Positions 1 to 11,053 of a DNA stretch of 64,000 bases are shown in pieces (position 1 is the first letter of the stretch; every line of letters starts with the position of its first letter). This DNA comes from Epiperipatus broadwayi. Lineage: Eukaryota; Onychophora; Udeonychophora; Euonychophora; Peripatidae. Location: contig JAQFVV010000020.1 in NCBI GenBank assembly GCA_028023455.1, forward strand, positions 13,186,385 through 13,250,384. Reading direction: 5' to 3'. Below the pieces are notes generated by a model, which was not told the DNA's origin, made no database searches, and worked only from the letters and a program-made list of their open reading frames with translations. Made by a program: the position numbers and the translations under genes.

Positions 1-916
1 GCTAAAGAACTTTTTGAATTTAGAAAATTCCAATTTTAATTATGATTTAGATAAAAGTATAATGAATGTAAATTCCAAAAAAATAAGTCTACGATCTTAT
101 TAAATTTTGAAAAAGCAAGTTTTATTTTTGACATTGATAAGAGAATAATATATGAAACTTCAAACCTAATTATTTTAGAAACTAGTTTCAGGCATCTTAT
201 AGTATTATTTTTAAAATTTTCACTTAAAACTAATACTGAAGAAAAAATCAGTCAAAAAAATATGAATGAATGTTTTGATTCAGATTTCATAGAAAGTAAT
301 CAATCAAATTTAGCAATTAAAAACTTTACTAACAGTAATCTTGTAAATGCTGAATAATAGCAAAATATAACAAACAAATTTAATTTAATAATTATAGTTC
401 TGAAATCTTTCCAAAAATTCACAAATAAGAAGACTGGTTATAGCAATAATAGATTTAAACATTACAATTATGAAATTCTCATAGATGAGTTTTATGAATT
501 TCTTACTGAAAAGAAAATGTGGTGAATGCTTTATAAGATACTAGATCACCCTAATGATAGATACTTAGTATTATAGTTTAACAACTCAAAAGTAGCTATT
601 CCAGAAGCATGTTCACTTTGTTAATGATAAAATTGTCTCCTATATTAACATTAATAGGCAGTTCAAGCTAGCAGGCCACATTAAAAACTGTTATGTAAAT
701 TTCACAAGTCAGGATCTTCAAAGTATACTTGATAAATATGGGGAAATCTCTGAGTTAAGATGTTAGAAAAAAGAGCAACAATATCAGTACTAACTAACCC
801 ACATTGTACCACATCTTATTGAATAAAAGAATTCAACTACTAGATATATTATATCAACTTTACACTCTACTGACAGCTTCCTATTAATAATAACATTTAG
901 AAGCATACTGTATCAG

Positions 917-958
917 TGTTTTTATTGCAAATCCATGGATCATCGCATCAAAGATTGT
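917..958 (+). other. CCHC zinc knuckle of the decayed LINE ORF1
   Basis: The 14 codons read C-F-Y-C-K-S-M-D-H-R-I-K-D-C, an exact CX2CX4HX4C nucleic-acid-binding knuckle as found at the end of many LINE ORF1 proteins. All four metal ligands survive although the surrounding frame is broken by stops (the next stop is about seven codons later). Confidence 0.7.
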
Positions 959-3900
959 CTGGATATATTTTTTTAAAAATTGTGGGCTAAAAAATTCTAG
1001 AACTCATCAGTATTCCAGAAAAGCAATGACAATAAAATAAAATACAGCTAAATTACAACCACAAATCATTAATACTTTACCTAAGATAAATGCATTGAAG
1101 TCTATTAGTAATGATATTCCAATAAAACAAATACAAATAAAAAAAATAAGACCTGATGATGTAGTGTTCTCTAATATCAATTCCTCAAAAAATCAGAAAA
1201 GGATTACAACACAAAAAAGCATGAAAATAGACACATCTTTTCAGGAGAAGACCGTTTACAACTAGTAATGAAAAAGAAAAACATAAAGCAAAATAAAAAA
1301 TGAAAAATAAATGTCATTCCAATAAATAAAGAATTTAAAGCAGTGCATAAACAAAAAATAACTCCAATACTATGAAGAAACTTTCAACAGAAGTCCCCAT
1401 GCCCACTATCAAAAAAGCAAACATACTAATTCACTTCCAGAAGACAATTCATCCTCTTGAAAATACTAATTCTGTGGATTGGACTAGAAAAAACACTGAT
1501 AATAATTCTCCACTTACACAAGAAGAGTTCAAATATATTACAGGAATGAATATGCTAAAAAGAAAAGATAAAAAAAAAACATTCTGCTGAAGATAAGTTG
1601 AAAATATAAAATAAAAACCATTTTGCAAAATTCTAATAATTCATGCTATTTACAAATCCAAACAATATTGAAATTACTGGTAATTCTTCAGAAAAGAAAT
1701 TGTTCCAATTGAATGATAGAATCTGGACTTTCAAAATATTAATGGAATAATTAGAACTACTATCTGAAAATCAGGATTATTTACTATAAGTAGATCTAAT
1801 AAAATTGAGGTGATGTTTAATTAAATTTACACATAATTTAACAGATAATGTATACATTTTAGTTATGATGATTAAATACACCACATGAACACATCACACT
1901 ATAATCTATGATTTCATATATTAACATTAAAAATACCTGTATAAATCAATAATGAATATAGACACCATGAAAATTAATGTGAAATTACAAATTCACTCCA
2001 AAGATTCTTTGCTATTAAAAACTAGATGATACAATTATCTCTACACATCATGTTTTTTATAGAAACAAAATACTCCATAAATTTCAAAATAGAGCAATAT
2101 ATATCTTAATAAATTAGGTTTTAAGCAACTATTTCAATGTAACATTTCTTTCAATCATTTAAAATACTATTCTTTAATGAAAACATGAATAACAGCACCT
2201 TTTCCCACATTACAATTACATTAAATATAATAAATAACTCTACATCTTTACAATAAGGTAACACTAATATATAGCTAATCTTTTTCCAGTTCTCTTGTTA
2301 TGAGATTTTAATATGAGCTACTCAGATTTCAACTCTAAATGCTTACAATTAATCAATAGAAATCTTATGAGTGCAAAAGAATCCCCCCCCCCCAAATAAC
2401 ACATTCTCATTCTACACTAAAAACATGCTACACTAATGGACTTAGTTTTCTATTTTCCAGACCTTCATTATATTATTGATCCATCACTTATTCCAGTAGC
2501 CTTCTCTGATCATCTAGCACTCAATGTTAAATTAAAAATAGATTTTCACAATCAACCAATGTTTCCAACTAATAACACAATGAAAATGTTTGTCAAAGCC
2601 TCCACCCCCAGAAAATGTTATTTCTGAAATACATGTTTATTAAAAAAAAACAGCTATACATTTTACATGCAGTTGAAGCATGATTTGCTTTTGTAAGTAT
2701 GATCACATGAATAATTAAATTCTACACTCACAAAAATAAATCTCCTACTGCATTAATTAGAGAGTTGGAATTCGATAAATATAAAACTTAAAAACACTTC
2801 ATGTGACCTTTTTTCCATTCCACTAATAATGTTCCTAAAACAAAAATATATAAAAAAATCCAATTACTTCTAGCAGAATATCTCTCTACAAAAATATCTA
2901 AAATATTTTTAAGTCAGCTCCATAAATGGTCTAAGGTCAATATTAACTGGTGCTTGGTTATAGGACTAATAAAATAACACCAATTGTTAAAACCAATAAA
3001 CTTGTCACTGGCAAAAACATATTCCCCCAATATTTTTATCCACTTCAAAAGTAACCTACAAGCATCAAATAAGCCTACATTTGTTCCTCTGCACTTTTCT
3101 AGCTATAAAAAAAGACCTAACATTACAAAACAGGGCATCATACTTAAATTAGGATCTTTTCTTAATAGTGTGCATCCAGGACCATGTGAAATTCCCAAAG
3201 TTATACTTGCACATCTCAGTCACAATACCTGTTATTCAAAATATACTTAACTATCTTTCAGATCAAATCTATAATATAGACCAGCTGTATCCTCTCTCAA
3301 TGGTGCCTTTTCTTTAAACAAAAGGTGATCCCATCACTGCTTAATAATCTTTGACCTATCTCAATGACCCCATTTTAATTAAAACTATAGAATCACTAAT
3401 AAAAGCAGATTGAGCCTATTATTCTTCCCAATCTATCGAGTTTTCAATTTGCCAAAAAAAAAGGCTGTCCTGTCTTTGCTACAACTGCATATTTTTTAAA
3501 TGATTATAGATGATATCAGGCATTCTAGAAAATCAGGACCTATTGCAGTCTAACTTGATATCACTGCAGTCTTTAATTCAGTTTTTACTGACAAGCTTCT
3601 ACAAATCCTAAAAGAACATAATGTATCTACTTCTATTCTCTACATGTTAGCAAACTTAATAAGAGACAAATTACATTAAATTGACAAAACGTCCAGTTTC
3701 TCCCCACACCACTTTATACCACAGGGTTTTTTCCTAACATCATTTCTTTTTCTGATTTACATTAATTATCAAGCATCCAAAATAAACTCTAAGGAATTTA
3801 TAGTATTTTTATAAATGAAATAATTAATTACTTAATTAATGATTTAATAATCTTATTACTATCAAAAAATATATCTATCAACTAATTGACATTCTAAACA

Positions 3901-4097
3901 ATTATACAGAGAACTTTTATCTCAAATTTAGCAAAAATAAATTATTTTCCTGGGCATTCTCTCAGGCAATCAAATAAACTCTCATTTCACTGCCCTTACC
4001 ATATAAATTATTAGATTTCCCCATTTTATCTTTCTACAAACACAATGAAATCTGAAATCCAAAGTAAACTCCTTACCTTTATAGAAAATACAATTAA

Positions 4098-4318
4098 TTA
4101 AAACAGGCAAAACTCTCCATACAGTATTGCCACTCAGTGCAAGCCAGAGTAATCAATGGATGCCAGAAGGCTTGTGCATAAAATCCCCATCTAGTGCCTT
4201 CTCATCCAATATCCCCAGACTATTTTCTGGCTTGTGGAGAGTTTTGCCTGTTTTAATAACAGTAATAACAGTTATAAGCAAGCATAAGAAATGGTGATCA
4301 TGTGATGTTTATTGGCTT
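4098..4318. mobile_element. Short inserted repeat fragment (450-bp hammerhead repeat family) with 13-bp target-site duplication
   Basis: The 221-bp insert is flanked by perfect 13-bp direct repeats, AAAATACAATTAA at 4085-4097 and 4319-4331, inside the old LINE. Its left part (about 4100-4234) matches, in minus orientation, the units at 42.3-43.3 kb, from their GCAAAACTCT region to within the hammerhead stem II. Its right part (4235-4318) matches the same family in plus orientation and ends at the GTGATGTTTA unit end. A perfect 23-bp inverted repeat (4097-4119 and 4235-4257) marks where the two orientations share sequence. A long target-site duplication plus an internal inversion suggests target-primed reverse transcription with a 5' rearrangement; that mechanism is inferred. 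Confidence 0.72.
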
Positions 4319-4735
4319 AAAATACAATTAACTCATTATCTAAAGAATATTTGTCTATACATTTAAAAATATCTCTCATCAATATTATGACCCTCTCAAA
4401 AATCTATTATATGTCTAACATATCTTTTATAAAAAAAATCATTAGGTAATAAAATGATCTGGAACAAGAGAATAGTATCAATTAGTACTAAACCAATTCA
4501 AAAGCATGCCAAACACAATGGGTTCTCATTACACTGCATCTCAATATACTATCTTCAGAGAGCAATAAATGAGATCAGGTTTATTAACTTATACCCTCAG
4601 GTGCTAAACTTCATACTGATTAATTCATCAGATATTCCACTACTATTCAAAAATTCTTTCATTAAAGTATTAAGCACATCCATAGTTAAATATATTGCAC
4701 TACATCAAATAAATACTGGGACAAAGAAGAACTAA

Positions 4736-6944
4736 TTAATCCACCACAATCTAGATTTAAATTTACTAATAAACAGATAATTTAAAGGTTTAAATTTTGG
4801 TATTTGGAGCCAAAAATTTTGATTTTTTTTTCATTAAAATTAATCTTGAGGTTTTTCCTACCAATGTCTTTCTAGCCCAAAAAAGTTTTTTTTTTCCAAA
4901 TATAGACACAATACATTTTATATCACACACAAAAAACAACAACTATGGAGCACTTCCTTAATATTGTTCAGCATTACAGACATACCAAAACATAATTTCA
5001 ATTACAAGCTATCAAGTCTCTTCTCTTGCTTATTTAATAAGCAGTATATGTAGAGGCTTTCCCCTAACATATGATAACTATACTTATATTTTTTACACTA
5101 TGGTTTCTAAGGTGTCATATTTTTTTTAATCTGACATCTAAGAACATTCAGTCACTATTCCATAATAAACTAGATAAAATAAAGAACAGAGATCAATCAA
5201 CTACATATAGTTTAGTCAAGCTGTCAAGACCATTGTAATTATTAGACCTTAAATTAATCACCATTACATCATATATTAACTCATGTAAAATGTATTATGT
5301 AATATAATTTAATTTTTTATTTGCAGTAAAGTATGCTTTAAAACTACAAATGAAGCTCACACAGTAAAACTACTTTTGTATAAATTAATTATTAAAATTA
5401 AATAAAAAAACCATTTACATTTAAACTTTCTCCATATACTGTATTAATTGTAATAACATTTATTTGCCAAAAACTATATTTTGATATATTTATGAAAAAT
5501 ATATAAATGATAACTTTTTATTTAGTCACTGATGATTTGCACTCAGTGTGACTTTCTTTACTTCATACCACAATAAATATTAAATTTTACTATCATTTCT
5601 CTATAATATTTTAATTGTGTTCATTCAATTGAAATATAATGGCAGATTCAATTTAAATCCATAAACCTGTTTATATAATTTAGAGACTCATGAACCAGCT
5701 GTTTAAATATTATAACATGTTTTTATATATTTCTGTATATGAATCGATAATTATTTATACAGCACAGTACATTTATAATTCTGTATATGAATACTTTCTC
5801 ATATATTTAACTGCATGTTTAACTACCATATATGTCAACTTTATAGTTTTCATTTTGTAATATCACATTTGATTATTTTGAACTATTATACACAGCAACA
5901 ATTTTTAAAGTACACCCAATATTCAATCGTTACTTCTCTTTATATATTTATTGCATGATTTTGTTCTTTTTCGGATAGTTCTACATTTTCTTTAATTATT
6001 TGATTAAATAATGCTAGCACGATAACATAAACACACCCACATATATATATATACATCATAATTAAAAATCAAGTCCATGTTATAAAAAAAAACTGCAGTA
6101 ATTTTAAATGTTTCACCAACAAACTTATTTAATTTGAATAATCAATTACATTTGTTTTTTTTAAATTTCAATCTTTTAAAAATGAACTAAATTTTGTCAC
6201 TACTATATTGTGATCTGAAATTATATCAGTTACACGTGCAACTGTTTTATATTAGCATTTACTCATAGATGCAAAGCAAGTTCATGAAACGTTTTGTGAT
6301 TACTACAAAACCAATCTAGAACACATATGAATTGTTGACTTGAATTAGAAATAGGGATTTTAGGCTGTTTATTGACGATTTGTGATATATTATCTTTTAT
6401 TTTTTTTGCAGCAGTCTTTTCTTACTGAAAAAGTTTATACCTTGTCTAATTGCAACCCTATTATATTTTACACTCAGCGTTACCCTCCCAATAAAAGCAA
6501 TAAATATTGCATCTCTTAATTATCTTTAAGATTAAGTGATGATGTGCCTACTTCACAAAAAAAATTAGGTCCTAGTTTATCACAATATATTTTTAAAGGA
6601 AGTCTGTTACTATCTATTTACTTTCTATGCCAGAAATTTTTCTTATACAATAAGAGATTCAATAGCATTACGTCAAGCAAGATTCAGAACATACTGTGGT
6701 TTTGTGATCTTGCCAGCATATTTTCAGAAGTAAAAAATGAAATTATTTCAGAGTTTTTGTGTTATTTGATAGGAGAATAATATTTCCCTCGCAGATTTTT
6801 TGCAGAACAATAGTCTTACATACAAATAATTTAACTAAAATGATTGTACCATTATCAAAAATTATTCTATATTTGTAAATATGATAAATGGTATGAAATA
6901 TCAGAATCTGTGATGCATTTCAACTTTCAAGTTCACCTTTCCAT
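4736..6944. other. No gene recognised; AT-rich sequence
   Basis: This holds A/T-rich sequence with short (TA)n tracts, for example near 6040-6054. The open frames here, such as 6544-6780, show no recognisable motif and have the A/T-driven composition expected by chance. The right edge abuts the truncated end of the LTR element. Confidence 0.5.
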
Positions 6945-8447
6945 TGAAAAAGCATCTAGACATTTCTGTGTATGGTTTTCCAAACAGCGCCACTAGAGCT
7001 CCATCTCACTACAACCTGACTTACGTAGGTCTAGTTATGCCAGACATAGCTCAGGAGGTATGAAATTCTCATGAACAAGTGCAATGAATGATGAGTGATG
7101 CAAAATAGAACTGAACAACTAAAAGTAGTTTTAGGTAACAACAATTTTATTTAACAATTCATTTTCAAGTCCATGCATATCCATGTGAAGATTTATTTTC
7201 ACTTCACTTATGGAAAGAAGTTTAAAAGCAGTTTATTTAACAATAATTCATTTTCAAGTCCAAGATTTATTTTCAGTTCACTTATGAGAAGTTTAGAAGC
7301 ACTTTATTTATCAATAATCCATTTGCAAGTCCTTCTAATAAGTATATGCAGTTAAGCATTTATGATTTATACAGCATTTCATTATTTCGAGAATTACCAC
7401 AGGTTGGTAAACACTTAAACTCAGCAATTCTAGGTTTGTGAAGCATTTATGATTTAGTCAAATATAGATGTATATTCATACACATAAACTTTATCATATT
7501 ATCCAAATACAAGTAATATGCAGTTAAGCATTTATGATTTACATTTTATTATTCTAGCATAAATATTTATTTGGTCTGCTGCAAATGTATATTTTTATGC
7601 ATAAATTCATTAGCAGTTTCATTTATAATTTGAAATATAGAACACAATTAACCATATTTCTCAATTAATTTTTTTCTTTTATTAGAAACTTTATCATAGC
7701 ATTGATAATTGAATTGTTACTATTTTTTAATTCTTACCTTTTTACTTCATGATCATGGATGGAGAGAAAAAAGCAGGTCAACTGCCCAAGTTAAATTGTT
7801 TCTTCATGGTTAAGTTTTGATTTTTCTGTCTTGCTTTACTTAGTAAAACTGATAAAAATAAACACTCTCTGATAATTCATATTTTCCAAATATTTTATAC
7901 TTTCTCTGCTTGTTTTATCCAATATGACTTCTAAAAAAAAAAAACTACTTTCTCTAGCTTTACTTAATAAAAACTGATAATAAAAAAAACTATTCTCTCT
8001 GTCTGATAATCCAAATTTTTTTAGCCTATTTATACTCTTTCTGCTTATCAGAATGGATTCTCTTTACATGACACCTGCTTCAATTGGTGTTGGGGTATGT
8101 TTTCGTCTACATTCATGCCATTTCCCCCAGCTCAATGGCTATTCTTTTTGGCGGTAGAAGACCATTTTCAATTATCTGGCTATGTGTTTTCGAATTCCAA
8201 TTAATTTTAATGTTTCCTTGGCTGGAGCATTTTGCCTTACTAATTATTTTCTGAAATACAAAATAAGCTTATCTTTTTTCTTTGTTAATTGATAAATTTT
8301 AATAAAGAATGATTTATATTTTTTTTATTGCAGATTTAAACGTATTTGTTGTCTCTTTTTCTTTTTAATTTGACCAAATCATGCTAGTCTTTTTAAATGG
8401 GGGGGGGAATCTTTTGAATACATACGTGGAACAGTATATCTGTTTCA
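6945..8447 (-). repeat. Downstream (3') LTR, truncated at its outer end
   Basis: About 1.5 kb aligns with 11214-12954 with several percent divergence by eye. It ends at its 8447 side with the TG of the LTR (plus strand TGTTTCA). It has one copy of a roughly 178-bp segment that is doubled in the other LTR. It also lacks about 68 bp (near 7742) that in the other LTR lie between two TTACTT repeats. Short internal repeats near 7150-7340 (CATTTTCAAGTCC three times, diverged) give a minisatellite-like start. The outer 160 bp expected from the other LTR are absent, so homology stops abruptly at 6945. Confidence 0.85.
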
Positions 8448-8458
8448 TTACCCCCCAA
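8448..8458 (-). other. Polypurine tract
   Basis: On the minus strand the sequence just before the downstream LTR is TTGGGGGGTAA, immediately followed by the LTR start TGAAACAG. The position and the run of six G fit a plus-strand primer for an LTR retrotransposon. Confidence 0.65.
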
Positions 8459-9145
8459 CAAATTTTGAGATGAAATTGCCTGGAAGTACGATTTTATTCC
8501 ATATAGTATATATGTCATTTCTCATTATGGCATCTCTATTGGTTTTAAATTTGCTGATGAAATAAGTAAGATGAGCTAGAAAGTGAAAAAATGAACTGTA
8601 GCCTCCAATGCCAGAATAAGCAGATGGCCAAGCACAAACTACTAGTACACACCGCCCCATGATGCCACGAGAAAATATCTAATTTTTAAGCACTACCTCT
8701 CTTGTACCTAGAAGGATCATCCAACTAAGATTAGGAGCCAAAAAAAAACACAATTTGGCACTCAGCCAACCCTGCTCAGCTTCTGTGAGTCTTAAGGGCT
8801 ATCATTTGGTCTATTCATGAGACCAAGGCCTATTCATGAGGCCTATATATACACATTGCTGGACTACTCTCGGAGCTCAACATCCAGGTCTGGATAGTGC
8901 TGAGCATATACTTTGCAGCATCATAAACACAATGCATCCAAGCAGCTCGGTGCAATCATCCACCCACCTCGACATGAAAAACACAAATTCATGCATCACT
9001 ACATCCCACTCACAAACTTCTTTCATCAGCTATCTTTATTTTGTTCTGTATTATAACTACAACCTGGTTTTGGGAGACTGATAATCATGATCAGTTCTCC
9101 TATGGCATCTTTCTTTGTTTTGAGGTGGTGGACTTCTATTTTGTC
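8459..9145 (-). other. Non-coding internal region of the LTR element, between gag and polypurine tract
   Basis: About 690 bp downstream of gag carries no recognisable protein domain on either strand. Open frames at 8448-8660 (minus) and 8836-9081 (plus) match nothing I know. Base composition is less AT-rich than the surroundings. In a complete gypsy element pol would begin here, so pol has been lost and replaced or reduced to this stretch. Confidence 0.6.
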
Positions 9146-10730
9146 CTATTTTTGGGCATTTTTCAGACCATACATCATCTTAGTGGTTTGTTTTCCTAGC
9201 CACACTTTTCTGCAGGTTATCATCACTATTTGACTTTTTATAACCTGGGTTTGGTATGGGCTGTGCATACTGCCTGTTGAATATCTTCTTTGCCTTTTCC
9301 ATGGTGCTATCCCATTTCTTTGGTGATGATACCATGATGGTGGGTCATAGTTGTTATATTTTCGAGGATGCATTTTCCTTTTGTACCTGATGACTCCTAT
9401 TCTAAGCCCATCATCTCATCTATAGAGAGGTTTGTTTTGTGGTTGTTTTGCTCCTCCTTTTTTGGTTGCTGATGTACTGCAGCTATCATAGGCTGTTAAT
9501 AGTTCAGCAACTTGCTCAATAGGTCGATGAGCAGTCCCAATTAGCATTCCTTCTATGTAACTTAGGAAGCTGTGCTGTATCAATCTAATAATCTGGAGTT
9601 CAGATAGAAGGTTAGATGTCAAGGCTCTTAACCTGGCAACCTGTCTTCTAAAGAAGGGTGTATAAGGCTCTCCAGGTGGACATTTCTCCTGGGACACCTT
9701 ATATTTAATCCCCTCCTTTTAAATCATCAAAATTTGTAGGTTGGGTGAACAGTGAATCCCACCATGCTTGCGCTGCACCTTGGAGATGACTACATGCTAT
9801 TGCCAATTTTGCCTCTTCTGTCAATACATTAATACTAAAGTACCTCTCCAAACTTTTTACATATTCCATAGGTGCTTCATTACAGCTCCCTGAAAAAGTT
9901 CTGATTTTTAAGAATTGATTTACAATTTCAGATATCTGGTTAGTTATAGGGACATCATGACTAACTTGATAATTCTCTTTTTGACTTTCTTTTGGGACTG
10001 TTTCTGCCTTTCCTTGTTTAGGCAATGTATTGCTATTTTTTATTTCTATCTCTTTCATCTGGGTGGTCAATATATCCACCTTCTCCTGCATGCATTCTTA
10101 GATTCTTATTATTTTTGTATCCATGGCCTCGCATATCTGGATCATTTTGACTTCTTGTGCTATTAGTAAGACTTTTACTTCCTCCATCACTTCCTCCTTA
10201 ATTTTTAATATTTTGTTAGTCATTTCTTTTATTAACCGGCTGAACTTTTCATTTTGGCTTTTGGTTATTTCTGATTTGTTCTTTCAATTCTCTTTTGTCT
10301 TCTCTCTGTTCTCTTTTCTTGTTGTCTTCTTCTCTCTGTTCACTATGTTCTTTTTTATCTTTCTCTCTTTTCTTGTTGTCTTCTCTGTTCCTCTCTTTTC
10401 TTGTTGTCTTCTCTCTGTTCATCTCTTTTCTTGTTGTCTTCTTCTCTCTGTTCCTCTCTTTTCTTGTTGTCTTCTCTCTGTTCATCTCTTTTCTTGTTGT
10501 CTTCTTCTCTCTGTTCCTCTTTTATTGTTGTCTTCTTCTCTCTGTTCCTCTCTTTTCTTGTTATTTTCTTTTATCATTTCCATTAACTGGGCTAACATGG
10601 ACATCTTCCCTGTTTTCTGTGACTGCTTTTGATCATCTGCTTTGACTTCTTGTTTATCTTCTTCCTCAGGAAGATTTTCTATACTTTCTGTATTCATCAT
10701 CTTTTTTGCTTTTGATCTGGTTATCATCAA
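9146..10730 (-). pseudogene. gag: Broken gag gene of the LTR retrotransposon
   Basis: Reading leftward from an ATG at 10728-10730, the frame encodes a basic start (MMITRSKAKK), then a very charged E/R/K/Q segment encoded by a minisatellite (about 10290-10570), then a coiled-coil-like stretch. At 9705-10091 is the capsid-like Gag core, with YVKSLERYFSINVL, a helix ending HLQGAAQAWWDSL, and a typical Ty3/gypsy WW motif. The 9416-9697 frame continues this core (FFRRQVARLRALTSNLL, ending near EQVAELLTAYD). The pieces lie in different frames with at least three shifts or stops between them: in the minisatellite, near 10100 and near 9700. The 9146-9373 frame may be the nucleocapsid end, but no CCHC knuckle is visible. 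Gag would form the particle; this copy cannot encode a full protein. Confidence 0.78.
10290..10570 (-). repeat. Minisatellite inside gag encoding an E/R/K-rich repeat
   Basis: About eight to nine imperfect units of roughly 30-33 bp built on TTCTTGTTGTCTTC and CTCTGTTC (plus strand). On the minus strand they encode variations of REEDNKKREEQ. Most length changes keep the reading frame, but a two-base loss near 10520 shifts it. The repeat gives long, spurious pyrimidine-rich open frames on the plus strand, which I do not annotate. Confidence 0.85.
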
Positions 10731-11034
10731 TATTTTTTTTAAAATTTTATTTGTACATTTTTATTTCAATTTTGATAAGCTTCCCTCTTCATCCATACCA
10801 TGATTTAACTCCAAATCTTTGTTATGCTAGTTTTACTCTTTATCTACCATTTATGCCATTCATTTTTAGGTTCTTTTTCTTTTTTCCACCCTTTTTGAAT
10901 AAATCACATCATGGCATCATATGCACTGTTCACATCACAGAATCGTGATTTGTTTACGCCTTTTCCATTTCTTCTTTTTCTTATTACTCATTTCTAGCTG
11001 TCTTATGCATATGAATAGGCTAGCTAGATAAGCC

Positions 11035-11051
11035 CTCACAGCAGGGTACCA
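11035..11051 (-). other. tRNA primer-binding site of the LTR element
   Basis: On the minus strand TGGTACCCTGCTGTGAG starts two bases after the upstream LTR end (TTACA). It begins with TGG, complementary to the CCA end of a tRNA, and would pair with a tRNA whose 3' end reads CAGGGTACCA. The tRNA identity cannot be settled here. Confidence 0.7.
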
Positions 11052-11053
11052 AA

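Larger units (their letters stand above)
1..4735 (+). pseudogene. Old, decayed LINE (non-LTR retrotransposon), L1/Tx1-like order, cut by the window start
   Basis: Stop-ridden plus-strand remnants appear in the order of a two-ORF LINE. Near 640-960 there is an ORF1-like segment ending in a CCHC zinc knuckle (917-958). Near 2436-2620 is the end of an apurinic-type endonuclease, with the FSDHLAL box that carries the catalytic Asp-His. From about 3440 to 4090 there are reverse transcriptase blocks: a degenerate motif A (LDITAVFNSV, first Asp kept, codon near 3557), motif B as PQGFFLTSFLF near 3719, and a weak motif C region. At 4454-4735 the frame reads like the region after the RT in L1/Tx1-type ORF2 (IWNKR, then GFSLHCISIYYLQ). 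Many frameshifts and in-frame stops show that it is dead. The 4098-4318 insertion splits it. It is a different, older family from the LINE at 26.5-31.5 kb. The clade assignment is tentative. Confidence 0.72.

Noticed and set aside
8836-9081. Plus-strand 81-codon frame inside the LTR element
   Set aside because: No known domain, opposite to the gag strand, and within the non-coding internal region.
10123-10632. A 169-codon plus-strand frame rich in S, L and F, and overlapping frames in the other two phases
   Set aside because: They are the complement of the gag minisatellite. All three phases are open because the repeat lacks stops, and the real coding sense is on the minus strand.
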